Origin: Moanibacter sp964542645
GTDB lineage: Bacteria > Verrucomicrobiota > Verrucomicrobiia > Opitutales > UBA2987
Length of the DNA: 64,000 bases
Assembly: GCA_964542645.1 (NCBI GenBank)
Contig: CAZIUG010000015.1
Location: 310,001 to 374,000, forward strand
Direction: 5' to 3'
Of this stretch, positions 1 through 8,942 are shown in pieces. How positions within the stretch are numbered: the stretch's first letter is position 1; each line of letters begins with the position of its first letter. The notes beneath the pieces are model-generated. The model was not told the origin of the DNA and did not search any database. It was given only the letters and a program-made list of their open reading frames with translations. Both the position numbers and the translations under genes were made by a program.

Positions 1-3000
1 TCATCTTTGGTCTTTGAAACCCTCCACGCAGAGGGGCAGCGACGATACGTTGAAACATTTAGCCCCTACGCACGTCAGTTTCTAGAAATGCTGGACCGTC
101 CCAACGTGGAAAGTATCGAGAACATTCGTCCCTCGATCGCAATTCAACAGAGCAACAAGGTTAGAACCTCGCGGTCTACAGTTGGGACTATGACGGAACT
201 CTGTGACTATTTTAAAGTTTGGTTTTCTCATGCTGCTTCTCTCTACGATCCAGAAACTGGAGAAAAAATAGACGACGACAACCCGGAAACGATTTTCAAA
301 AAGGCTTCTTCGGCCTGGGCTGGAAGAACCCTTCTTCTCACCTTCGAAATCCGGAGACCAAAACACTACGAGTGGGACAAAATTATTAAATCTCTCTCCT
401 TCCAAGGCTATTCACGGATTTTACACAATGGTCGGGTGACTAACTTGGAAGATTTCGAATCGATCAACCTATCAGATAGCAGCTTTTTCGTCATCCAAGA
501 CCGGATTTCTCTAACAAAGAAAAATGAATCTCGATTTTTAGAAGGATGCCGCACTGCGCTCAGGTTTGGTCGGGGCCGGGTTCACTTTTTTAATATGCGA
601 GGTGTTTTGCTCGGACAGTTTTCCGAAGGACTTAATTCTCCTGTTACGGGCCAGTCATTCCGCTCACCTACGCCTTCTATGTTCTCCTTCAACTCGCCAG
701 TAGGGGCGTGTCCTAAATGCCGGGGATTTGGCCGTATCATCGAGATCGACTATCAGTTAGTTATGCCGGATCATTCGCTCAGTATTTCTGGCGGTCTGAT
801 TAAGGCATTCCATGGAACTGTCTATAGCGAAAGTCAGCGGGATTTGTTACGAGCCTGTAAGAGAAAAAAGGTTCCAACGGATGTACCATTTCACGATCTC
901 AGCCCGAAATACCAAGCATTTGTCCTCGATGGAGATAGTGACTTCCGATTGAAAAAAAAGAGCCTTCTCCACCCCTGGTACGGTGTACGGAGATTCTTCA
1001 ACTGGCTGGAGAAAAATACTTACAAGATGCACGTGAGAGTGTTTCTCTCCCGTTATAGAACTTACACCGAATGTCCGGAATGCAAGGGCAACCGTCTTAA
1101 GCCTGAAGCGCTAAATTGGCGGTGGCACTGCAACACTCTCCCTGATCTCTACAAACTGTCAATTAGTAGACTATTCAATCTGTTAACGAAAAAGTTTTCT
1201 AAAACCGGAAGTCATCAAGCCGACATGGCAGCACAGTCAATCATCACTCGGATCCAATACCTTCTGGAAGTTGGCCTCGGATATATTACATTGGATCGCC
1301 AATCACGAACTCTGTCCGGTGGAGAAATAGAACGAGTTAACCTCACTTCTTGTCTGGGAACCTCCCTGGTAGATACCCTCTTTGTCCTCGACGAACCTTC
1401 TATCGGTTTACATTCCCGTGACATCGAAAGGCTCATTGCGATTCTCAGGAAACTTAAAGATCAGGGCAATACTGTCATCGTGGTCGAACACGACGAGTCT
1501 ATAATTAAAGCAGCAGACCACATAATTGAACTTGGACCGTTCCCTGGTTCTAATGGAGGAAAACTCGTCTTCAGCGGAGGATTATCTCAGCTCTTACCAA
1601 CTAAGGCTTCGATGACAGCAGCCTATTTAACGGACAGGAAAGGGATTTCCATCCCAGAGAAGCGCCGTACAATCAATGTGGATAGCCACGAAGCAGTCAG
1701 AAATTTTGGAAAGTTAACACCGGTTCTGTCGATTTTTGGTGCATCGAAGCATAATATACAAAACTTATCCCTCCGAGTTCCACTGGGAAGGCTTATCGGT
1801 CTTAGTGGTGTTTCGGGCTCAGGAAAATCCACCCTGCTTGACAACGTAATTTACCAGGGCCTTCTGGCAAGTGAAGGCATTGCTGTCGATGATCCTGCAA
1901 AGATCTCAAAGATCTCAAGTGACATAAATTTCTCCGAAGTAGCATTGGTCGATCAAAGCCCGGTAAACAAAACCTCTCGATCGAACCCAGCCCTCTACTC
2001 AAAGGTCTGGAATCCGATTCGGGAGCTCTTCGCCAAAACGGAGCAAGCTAAATTATCAGGCTTGAGCCCCTCAAGTTTTTCCTTCAATAGCGGCAATGGC
2101 CGATGTGAAGAGTGCAAAGGGCTGGGCTACGAGCGTGTCGAAATGCAATTTGTTGCCGATGTTTTTGTTACCTGTTCGAACTGTGAAGGCCAACGGTTTA
2201 AGCCGGAGGTTTTAGAAGTATCCTTCCAGGACAAGTCAATAGCTGACATTCTTAGACTGACCGTAAGTGAGTCCATTAGCCTATTCAAGGGTTTACCATC
2301 GATTACAAATCGGCTTGAGATCCTTGAAGAAGTTGGACTTGGATACCTTAGTCTCGGACAGCCTTTAAGTACAATCAGCGGAGGAGAATCGCAACGTCTC
2401 AAGCTGATCAAATACATATCAAAAGTAGGGAATTCTAGTAAGCCTGCTCTCCTTCTGCTCGACGAGCCAACAACTGGACTGCATAGACACGACGTCAAAA
2501 GTCTGATTGAAATCCTACATAAGCTGGTCGACCGAGGTAACAGTGTCGTTATTATTGAGCACCATCTCGACCTGCTCAAATCTACCGACTGGATAATAGA
2601 AATGGGCCCGGAAGCGGGTAACGAAGGGGGGCGAATCATCTTCCAAGGCACTCCCGAAAATCTGGTCAAAACGTCAATTCCAACTGCATCATTCCTTCGA
2701 GGAATGATGGAAAGAGAGAAAGGGAAAAGGACTAGACGGAGAACGGGAATTGAGTCCATTCCCAACCAACCCTGCCAGACCCTTGGAAATCATAAATTAT
2801 ATAAAAACATAGACGCCACCACCCAAAATATGGCTGGTGACATAGATTCCAAATATGAAAATAACGAAGCTAGATATCTTCAAGTCCGTGGCGCCCGAGA
2901 GAACAATCTGAAGAATTTTTCCGTTTCGATTCCTCATCGGAAGCTTACTGTTGTCACTGGTGTTTCAGGATCAGGGAAATCCACCTTAGCGTTTGATATC

Positions 3001-5544
3001 ATATTTGCAGAAGGCCAACGCCGATTTATGGAGTCGATGTCCCCATACGCACGCCAGCATATAGAACAAATGGCCAGGCCCGACGTCGACCAGATCACTG
3101 GGATCCTTCCTACCGTTGCAATCGAACAAAGAGCAACTCATGGAACTCGGAAATCAACGGTTTCAACCATCACCGAAGTAGCACAGTATTTTCGGCTTCT
3201 ATTTGCTCGTGCTGGCATCCAGCACAATCCGCGCACAAATAATAATCTTATCGCTCTCCCAGCAACTACCCTTCTGAAACGCCTTAAGGATATACTCAAA
3301 GAAAACCACCTACGTAGTGTTAATAAACTTTACCTTTGTTCTCCTCTCGTACGAGGACGGAAGGGGCACCATCAGCCACTCGCCGATTGGGCATCTGGTC
3401 GCGGATTTAAGCTCCTTAGAGTCGATGGGCGCCTAGTTAAGATATCCCGATTCAAGAAACTTGACCGCTACAGCGAACACGACATTGAAGTTGTAGTAGC
3501 AGAGTTCACGCCGGGACAGACAGCATCACTTAACCTTCTCCGAGAGAGACTTGCAGAAGCCCTCCAGCTTAACAATGGAGCTTGCTTCCTCGCACGATCT
3601 TCAGGCCAAATCGAAACTTGGCTCTCGACCAAGAGAACTGATCCTTCTACAGGAGAGTCATTTCCCGATTTGGACCCAAAGAATTTTTCTTGGAATTCCC
3701 CAAAAGGATGGTGTCCAACCTGCCGAGGCTACGGACAGATTTATGAATGGATGTTACAGAGCGATGATTTTCCCACTAGCATTGCGAGGATGGAACCGGG
3801 TAATCCCTGCTCCGAATGCGCTGGCTCCCGAATCAATGCAATTGGAAGAGCGGTTTATCTTTGTCTCGAAAACGGCAGAAAAATGAACCTTCCAGAACTA
3901 CTCGGACTTCCTCCTCGAGATATCCTTGAGTGTCTTCATAAACTCAAACTCGACCGGAGAGGACGTGCCATAGTTAAAGAAATTCTACCAGAGATAGAAG
4001 ATCGCCTCAATTTCATGAATCAACTGGGTCTTGGTTACCTCACACTCGATAGAGCGACCTCGACTCTATCCGGCGGAGAAGCGCAACGGATCCGACTCGC
4101 TGCTCAGTTGGGATCTACGCTTAGTGGTGTACTCTACGTTCTCGATGAACCGTCTATTGGGCTCCATGCGAGAGACAACGCCCGTCTTATAAAGGCGCTC
4201 CAAATTCTGCGTAAGAATGAAAATACCCTTCTTGTCGTAGAACATGACGAGAAAACGATGACATCCGCCGATCACATTATTGATATCGGTCCAGGCGCCG
4301 GACAACAAGGCGGAGCTGTAATGGCCGAAGGGAACCTTAGCGAAGTAAAAAAAGTAACCCCATCGCTAACTAGTCATTATCTAAAAAAAGGTATTCAACA
4401 CCCACTACGTGGCACGTATCGATCCCTCCCCAAACCTTTTAATTCAAAATCTCCATCACGAAACCCTGATTGGTTGTTAATAAGGCGGATTGCACTTAGA
4501 AACCTCAAAGGTCAGGATCTACATCTACCCCTCGGACGGTTAATCATCGTCTGTGGAATATCTGGAGCCGGGAAATCGACTCTCATTCGAGACCTTGTCG
4601 GACCACTCGTAGCATATGCCTCATGCAATCGTCTCCAACGCCTCTCTAACCGTTCGCTCAATGGAACACTGTGTGATTCGGTCTCTATATTCAGGAGGTC
4701 CTTTAAAGACCTCCTGAATGGCCATCGCTTCCGCAATGTTATCGAAGTAGACCAGAAGCCAATAGGAAAAACACCGCGTTCCACCCCTGCAACGTATATC
4801 AAGGTATTTGATATCATTCGACGATTTTTTGCATCTCTTCCTGAGTCTCGAATCCGTGGCTACGATTCAAGCACCTTTTCTTTTAATACAAAGCAAGGTC
4901 GTTGCGAAGAATGCAGTGGGGCAGGCCGAATCAGACTGGAAATGAGCTTTATGCCCGATACCTATATCATTTGTGAGAAGTGTAGTGGAAATCGATATGG
5001 GCGAGAACTCGAAGACGTGAAATGGAAGGATAAGAACATTGCAGATGTCCTCAATATGACTTTCGAGGAAGCGGCCGGCTTTTTTGACTTCCATTCAAAA
5101 CTCAAGAACGCATTCAACCTTATGTTGGAAACCGGCCTTGGGTACCTCACTCTTGGCCAAAGCAGCCCAACTCTCTCGGGAGGAGAAGCCCAGAGATTAA
5201 AACTGGTCAGCGAACTAGCAAAAGGTTTTCAATCCCACTCTGAAGAAGTCCGTGATTCAACACCCAAAAATCTCTACATCATTGAGGAACCAACAATCGG
5301 CCTCCATCTCTACGATTGCGAACGGCTCATTAAATTACTCCATCGCATCGTGGATCAAGGTCACACAGTCATCGTAATTGAACACAATCTCGATCTTATC
5401 GCGGAAGCCGACTACATCGTCGAGGTTGGTCCAGAAGGAGGCGAATCCGGAGGAGAGATCCTCTATCAGGGCCCGGCAACTGGGCTTCTCGATTGCAAAC
5501 GCAGTCCAACCGCTCCGTTTCTAAAACAAAAACTTTCGACCTAG
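1..5544 (+). CDS. uvrA: Double-length excinuclease ABC subunit A (UvrA), 5'-truncated by window edge
   Basis: UvrA is the damage-recognition ATPase of nucleotide excision repair. The frame is open from base 1 (SSLVFETLHAEGQRRYVE), which normally follows the first Walker A lysine, so roughly 40 or more N-terminal residues lie outside the window. The chain holds two complete UvrA units in tandem. Four ABC signatures are visible: LSGGEIER (about nt 1312), ISGGESQR (about 2377), LSGGEAQR (about 4069) and LSGGEAQR (about 5173). Walker A loops 2-4 are GVSGSGKST (1807), GVSGSGKST (2959) and GISGAGKST (4555). Paired CxxC zinc modules are present in each unit, for example CEECKG/CSNCEG and CEECSG/CEKCSG. 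The second unit restarts at about nt 2870. Double UvrA proteins of about 1800 residues are known in Chlamydiae. The last Walker B reads YIIEEP, with Glu where Asp is usual. Confidence 0.97.
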   Translation, partial: SSLVFETLHAEGQRRYVETFSPYARQFLEMLDRPNVESIENIRPSIAIQQSNKVRTSRSTVGTMTELCDYFKVWFSHAASLYDPETGEKIDDDNPETIFKKASSAWAGRTLLLTFEIRRPKHYEWDKIIKSLSFQGYSRILHNGRVTNLEDFESINLSDSSFFVIQDRISLTKKNESRFLEGCRTALRFGRGRVHFFNMRGVLLGQFSEGLNSPVTGQSFRSPTPSMFSFNSPVGACPKCRGFGRIIEIDYQLVMPDHSLSISGGLIKAFHGTVYSESQRDLLRACKRKKVPTDVPFHDLSPKYQAFVLDGDSDFRLKKKSLLHPWYGVRRFFNWLEKNTYKMHVRVFLSRYRTYTECPECKGNRLKPEALNWRWHCNTLPDLYKLSISRLFNLLTKKFSKTGSHQADMAAQSIITRIQYLLEVGLGYITLDRQSRTLSGGEIERVNLTSCLGTSLVDTLFVLDEPSIGLHSRDIERLIAILRKLKDQGNTVIVVEHDESIIKAADHIIELGPFPGSNGGKLVFSGGLSQLLPTKASMTAAYLTDRKGISIPEKRRTINVDSHEAVRNFGKLTPVLSIFGASKHNIQNLSLRVPLGRLIGLSGVSGSGKSTLLDNVIYQGLLASEGIAVDDPAKISKISSDINFSEVALVDQSPVNKTSRSNPALYSKVWNPIRELFAKTEQAKLSGLSPSSFSFNSGNGRCEECKGLGYERVEMQFVADVFVTCSNCEGQRFKPEVLEVSFQDKSIADILRLTVSESISLFKGLPSITNRLEILEEVGLGYLSLGQPLSTISGGESQRLKLIKYISKVGNSSKPALLLLDEPTTGLHRHDVKSLIEILHKLVDRGNSVVIIEHHLDLLKSTDWIIEMGPEAGNEGGRIIFQGTPENLVKTSIPTASFLRGMMEREKGKRTRRRTGIESIPNQPCQTLGNHKLYKNIDATTQNMAGDIDSKYENNEARYLQVRGARENNLKNFSVSIPHRKLTVVTGVSGSGKSTLAFDIIFAEGQRRFMESMSPYARQHIEQMARPDVDQITGILPTVAIEQRATHGTRKSTVSTITEVAQYFRLLFARAGIQHNPRTNNNLIALPATTLLKRLKDILKENHLRSVNKLYLCSPLVRGRKGHHQPLADWASGRGFKLLRVDGRLVKISRFKKLDRYSEHDIEVVVAEFTPGQTASLNLLRERLAEALQLNNGACFLARSSGQIETWLSTKRTDPSTGESFPDLDPKNFSWNSPKGWCPTCRGYGQIYEWMLQSDDFPTSIARMEPGNPCSECAGSRINAIGRAVYLCLENGRKMNLPELLGLPPRDILECLHKLKLDRRGRAIVKEILPEIEDRLNFMNQLGLGYLTLDRATSTLSGGEAQRIRLAAQLGSTLSGVLYVLDEPSIGLHARDNARLIKALQILRKNENTLLVVEHDEKTMTSADHIIDIGPGAGQQGGAVMAEGNLSEVKKVTPSLTSHYLKKGIQHPLRGTYRSLPKPFNSKSPSRNPDWLLIRRIALRNLKGQDLHLPLGRLIIVCGISGAGKSTLIRDLVGPLVAYASCNRLQRLSNRSLNGTLCDSVSIFRRSFKDLLNGHRFRNVIEVDQKPIGKTPRSTPATYIKVFDIIRRFFASLPESRIRGYDSSTFSFNTKQGRCEECSGAGRIRLEMSFMPDTYIICEKCSGNRYGRELEDVKWKDKNIADVLNMTFEEAAGFFDFHSKLKNAFNLMLETGLGYLTLGQSSPTLSGGEAQRLKLVSELAKGFQSHSEEVRDSTPKNLYIIEEPTIGLHLYDCERLIKLLHRIVDQGHTVIVIEHNLDLIAEADYIVEVGPEGGESGGEILYQGPATGLLDCKRSPTAPFLKQKLST
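4689..4719. repeat. Perfect 12-bp inverted repeat inside uvrA
   Basis: Arms attcaggaggtc (4689-4700) and gacctcctgaat (4708-4719) are exact reverse complements around a 7-base loop. The repeat lies in the coding sequence between the fourth Walker A and the next zinc module. It could form a strong mRNA hairpin. It contains aggaggt, which resembles a Shine-Dalgarno core, but no start codon at a suitable distance opens a long frame. Confidence 0.6.
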
Positions 5545-5571
5545 ATCTCTCAACCATCAATGTAAGAGATC
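5544..5571 (+). terminator. Weak candidate terminator after uvrA
   Basis: A 7-bp inverted repeat gatctct/agagatc (5544-5550 and 5565-5571) with a 14-base loop begins at the last base of the uvrA stop codon. It is followed by ggttattat rather than a clear T run, so it could equally be a 3'-stabilising hairpin. Confidence 0.25.
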
Positions 5572-5763
5572 GGTTATTATAATTCCATATTACTCCGAAT
5601 GTTTGTTCGAGCCGCAGACGGAATTGGGAATTAGGCAAGCCCCAAGACAAGGCGGAACAGATAAACATCCCTCCACCTTAGCGGATTATCTCGACGCCTT
5701 AAAACAATAACTTTATTTAACATCCTAATTATTTCCTTTTTCTAAAGGAGAAGGAACCAGTAA

Positions 5764-6537
5764 GTGCATTGTACCGAAATTGGGACAAACCCTTCAAATT
5801 TATTAGCAATGAATAAATCGACGGTAATCCGGAAAAGCCTTGCCTGCATGATGATACAGATGGCTTTCATGCCGCTCTTTGCAGACGAACATGAGCATTC
5901 CAGCCATAAAGAGCGTATTGCACGAAAGTGGCAGAGTAAATTAAAGGATTCTTACTTTCCTCAAAATGAGCGCAGATCCGGCCCTGTAGTATTTCTCGGC
6001 GTTTATACAACGCGAATAAGCCCTACGTTGAGCGCTCAACTAAAGCTCCCCACCGGGATGGGGCTAACAATTCGCCACATCGTCCCAAATAGTCCGGCAG
6101 CGGAGGCGGGACTAAAAGAACATGACATACTCCGCAAATTCGAAGACCAGATCCTGATTCATCCGCAGCAGCTCCAAGTTCTAACCCACGCACGCGACGA
6201 AGGAGATTCAATCTCATTTACCATCCTGAGAAAAGGTAAGGAAATTAAAGTCGAGGCGAAACTTAAAACCAAGAAGCCTGAGAAATATAACCGCGGCCAC
6301 AAATCCCGGTTTGGGATTGATAGGCCGAACGGTTATGAAAAGGGCAAAAAAAACTTCTCTCCACCTCTATCCAATACTTGCGCAAATATGGCCCATCTGC
6401 ACAAAAGAGCACACATATTCACGCAAGAACACAAAATTGCGGATAGAAGAAGTCATGTAATCCCATTGCCTCAGAACGGTTCCTCTAGCAAAAGCCCGAA
6501 TCCGGAAAGGAAGCTTAGTCCTTCTAAATCACAATAG
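5764..6537 (+). CDS. Secreted PDZ-domain protein
   Basis: A 257-residue protein with a hydrophobic signal-like stretch followed by FADEHEH, then one PDZ domain at about residues 75-168 (VVFLGVYTTRIS, then SPAAEAGLKEHDILRKFE). The C-terminal 90 residues are basic, low in complexity and probably disordered. PDZ domains of this type bind C-terminal or extended peptides in the periplasm. No protease domain is attached, so it is probably an adaptor or chaperone-like protein. The GTG start is chosen because aaggagaagga lies 9 bases upstream. An ATG at 5809 (MNKSTVIRKSLACMM) would give a more standard signal peptide and is a real alternative. It stands alone between uvrA and the convergent acs gene. 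Specific function unknown. Confidence 0.75.
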   Translation: MHCTEIGTNPSNLLAMNKSTVIRKSLACMMIQMAFMPLFADEHEHSSHKERIARKWQSKLKDSYFPQNERRSGPVVFLGVYTTRISPTLSAQLKLPTGMGLTIRHIVPNSPAAEAGLKEHDILRKFEDQILIHPQQLQVLTHARDEGDSISFTILRKGKEIKVEAKLKTKKPEKYNRGHKSRFGIDRPNGYEKGKKNFSPPLSNTCANMAHLHKRAHIFTQEHKIADRRSHVIPLPQNGSSSKSPNPERKLSPSKSQ

Positions 6538-6725
6538 AAAAGCCACCTGATCGCCAAGAAAGAGAATGGCAATAACACTTCCCAGGTCCCTTTAATTCAC
6601 CAGGGGACGGAACATCCAATCGGAGAAGTTAGAATTCTATTCCTAGCCTTTTGTGAAGATAAGGTAAATTGATTTCAGGAACGAATGCAGACTATAGGTT
6701 CAGATCGATAATTTGAAAAACATCA

Positions 6726-6742
6726 CACCCCGTCCATGGGTG
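6726..6742 (-). terminator. Candidate terminator of acs
   Basis: Read on the minus strand after the acs stop: stem caccc/gggtg with a 7-base loop, then tgatg and a five-T run at about 6716-6720. The stem is only 5 bp, so this is a weak call. A separate 8-bp hairpin covers the acs stop codon itself (6761-6780). Confidence 0.3.
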
Positions 6743-6760
6743 GAATCCAAACAACGTCTC

Positions 6761-6780
6761 ACTTATTCTTCGGAATAAGT
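6761..6780 (-). other. 8-bp hairpin containing the acs stop codon
   Basis: acttattc (6761-6768) and gaataagt (6773-6780) pair perfectly around a four-base loop (ttcg on plus, cgaa on minus). The acs TAA lies inside the stem. It may protect the 3' end or assist termination; no T run follows directly. Confidence 0.5.
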
Positions 6781-8724
6781 CTCCTTTAACGAATCAATCA
6801 CATCCGGCTCAGCAAGTGTTGTTACATTTCCCAAAGCACGGCCCTCAGCAATATCACGGAGGAGTCTTCGCATGATCTTTCCAGAACGGGTTTTTGGTAC
6901 ATCAGCGGAAAAGATAATTTTCTCGGGAAGGGCAAATTTTCCAATCTTCTTTGCCACCAACTCATTCAGTTCGCTCTTTAACACATCGTCAGCGTTGAAG
7001 CCTTCCCGGACAATTACAAAGGAAACAAGACCCTGCCCTTTTATGTCGTGCTTCACTCCAACCACCGCAGACTCTGCAATCGCAGGATGTTCCACATAAA
7101 TGCTCTCTAATTCAGCTGTCCCGATCCGATGACCTGACACATTAACCACATCATCGACCCGGCCAACAATCCAATAATATCCGTCCTCATCCTTTCGGGC
7201 ACCATCTCCCGGGAAATAGTACTTCCCCTCCCATTTTGGCCAATAAGTTTCCTTATACCTTTCCGAACTTCCGTAGATCCCACGAAGCATTCCGGGCCAA
7301 GGGTTTCGAATTGAGAGAAGACCTGCAGTTGCCTCTTCCCCTGATTCCGTGAGGATTGTTGGGTCAATCCCAAAAAAAGGGAGAGTAGCACTTCCCGGTT
7401 TTGTAGGGGTAACACCTGGAAGAGGGGAAAGAAGAATTCCTCCAGTTTCGGTCTGCCACCAAGTGTCAACGATAGGACATTTTTCTCCCCCGATTTTTTT
7501 ATGGTACCACATCCAGGCTTCTGGATTGATCGGTTCACCAACTGTACCGAGGAGACGAAGAGAAGACAGATCACTTTTCGCGGGCCACTGGTCACCCCAC
7601 TTCATAAATGCTCGAATCGCAGTCGGTGCCGTATAAAAAATCGTTGCTGAGTACTTCTCAATAATTTCCCAGAATCTACCTTCGTCTGGCCAATTCGGGG
7701 CTCCCTCGTAAATGAGCACAGTAGCCCCATTCTGCAACGGTCCATAGACAATGTAACTATGACCGGTGATCCAACCTATGTCTGCGGTACAGAAATACAC
7801 ATCTTCTGGTTTAAGATCGAATATATACTTGGCAGTATGGTAGGTATAGACCATGTAACCTGCCGTGGTGTGAATTATTCCTTTAGGCTTCCCCGTAGTC
7901 CCACTAGTATAGAGCAGGAAAAGCATATCTTCACTATCGCAGTGTTCCGGCTCACATTTTCTCGGCTGATTCACCGCTAAATCATGATACCAGTAGTCCC
8001 TCCCCTTCTGCATTTGGCAGGCAAATGGCGCCTTTTCAGGATGTCTTTGTACAACAACGACGCTCTCAACACATGGACACTCCGACACACCCTCATCCAC
8101 GATATTCTTTAGCGGAAGAACCTTGCCGCGACGCCACCCTCCATCGGCAGTGATCACACATTTTGACTCGCTGTCAAGGACTCTATCTTTAATCGACTCC
8201 GCTGAAAATCCTGCGAATATCACCGAATGAACTGCACCGATCCGAGCGCAGGCAAGCAGGGCAATTACAAGTTCGGGAATCATGGGCAAGTATATGGCTA
8301 CTCGATCACCCTTGCCCACTCCAATTGCCTTGAGACTATTGGCGAAAACACAGACCTCTCTATAAAGATCAGAGTAGGTCAAAACACGCTCTTCGCCCGG
8401 TTCCCCTTCCCAGATAATTGCCGCTTTATTTCGAGTCGCACTTTTCAGGTGAGAATCGACACAGTTGTAACAGATATTGGTGCGCCCTCCTGTAAACCAT
8501 TTGAAGAACGGTTTGTCCGAAGAGTCTAGGACGTTTTCCCATTTCTTAAACCATTGTAGCTCTCCTGCTACTTCTGACCAGTAAGCTTCGGGATCATCGA
8601 GGCTTTGGCGATAAAGCGCCTGATACTCTTCCATACTCCCAATATGTGCGGATTTGGAAAAACTCTCCGCGGGCGGAAATTTTCGATCCTCCTGTAAGAC
8701 GGTATCCAGTTGCTGCGTTTTCAT
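6763..8724 (-). CDS. acs: Acetyl-CoA synthetase (AMP-forming)
   Basis: A 653-residue protein, the usual length for the family. It converts acetate, ATP and CoA to acetyl-CoA through an acetyl-AMP intermediate in the cytoplasm. Visible motifs are the AMP-binding P-loop LLYTSGTTGKPKG (about residues 270-282), the YGSSERYKETYW region, and the C-terminal PKTRSGKIMRR (about 610-620), whose lysine is the acetylation-controlled catalytic residue in characterised Acs. The N-terminal WSEVAGELQWFKKWENV matches the acetyl-CoA synthetase N domain and separates it from other acyl-CoA ligases. The ATG start is preceded on the minus strand by ctaagga. It is divergent from queA across a 218-base gap and convergent with the PDZ gene. 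It is likely monocistronic. Confidence 0.97.
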   Translation of the reverse strand: MKTQQLDTVLQEDRKFPPAESFSKSAHIGSMEEYQALYRQSLDDPEAYWSEVAGELQWFKKWENVLDSSDKPFFKWFTGGRTNICYNCVDSHLKSATRNKAAIIWEGEPGEERVLTYSDLYREVCVFANSLKAIGVGKGDRVAIYLPMIPELVIALLACARIGAVHSVIFAGFSAESIKDRVLDSESKCVITADGGWRRGKVLPLKNIVDEGVSECPCVESVVVVQRHPEKAPFACQMQKGRDYWYHDLAVNQPRKCEPEHCDSEDMLFLLYTSGTTGKPKGIIHTTAGYMVYTYHTAKYIFDLKPEDVYFCTADIGWITGHSYIVYGPLQNGATVLIYEGAPNWPDEGRFWEIIEKYSATIFYTAPTAIRAFMKWGDQWPAKSDLSSLRLLGTVGEPINPEAWMWYHKKIGGEKCPIVDTWWQTETGGILLSPLPGVTPTKPGSATLPFFGIDPTILTESGEEATAGLLSIRNPWPGMLRGIYGSSERYKETYWPKWEGKYYFPGDGARKDEDGYYWIVGRVDDVVNVSGHRIGTAELESIYVEHPAIAESAVVGVKHDIKGQGLVSFVIVREGFNADDVLKSELNELVAKKIGKFALPEKIIFSADVPKTRSGKIMRRLLRDIAEGRALGNVTTLAEPDVIDSLKETYSEE

Positions 8725-8942
8725 ATTCGCGATCCTTAGGGAAAGATAATCACCCCAAAAGGGAGTGCAAATTAAATCTCTACATCGAAAATTCCCCGAG
8801 CATCAGAAATCGATCTAATGTTAAATTATTAATCAACACCCAATTTAAAACCTTCGCAAAGCTTTCTATTTCTCGTAAAATGCTCCACTTAGCATCTCAA
8901 TGTCTCTAAAAATCAGTCCCCTAAAATAAGGGGCCAAACAAG

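Noticed and set aside
2127..2765. Long 212-codon minus-strand frame inside uvrA
   Set aside because: Exact antisense of conserved UvrA motifs; a codon-bias shadow with no domain of its own.
8918..8942. Possible preQ1 riboswitch before queA
   Set aside because: Only a 5-bp cccct/agggg hairpin is present; the conserved preQ1 aptamer sequence is not seen.
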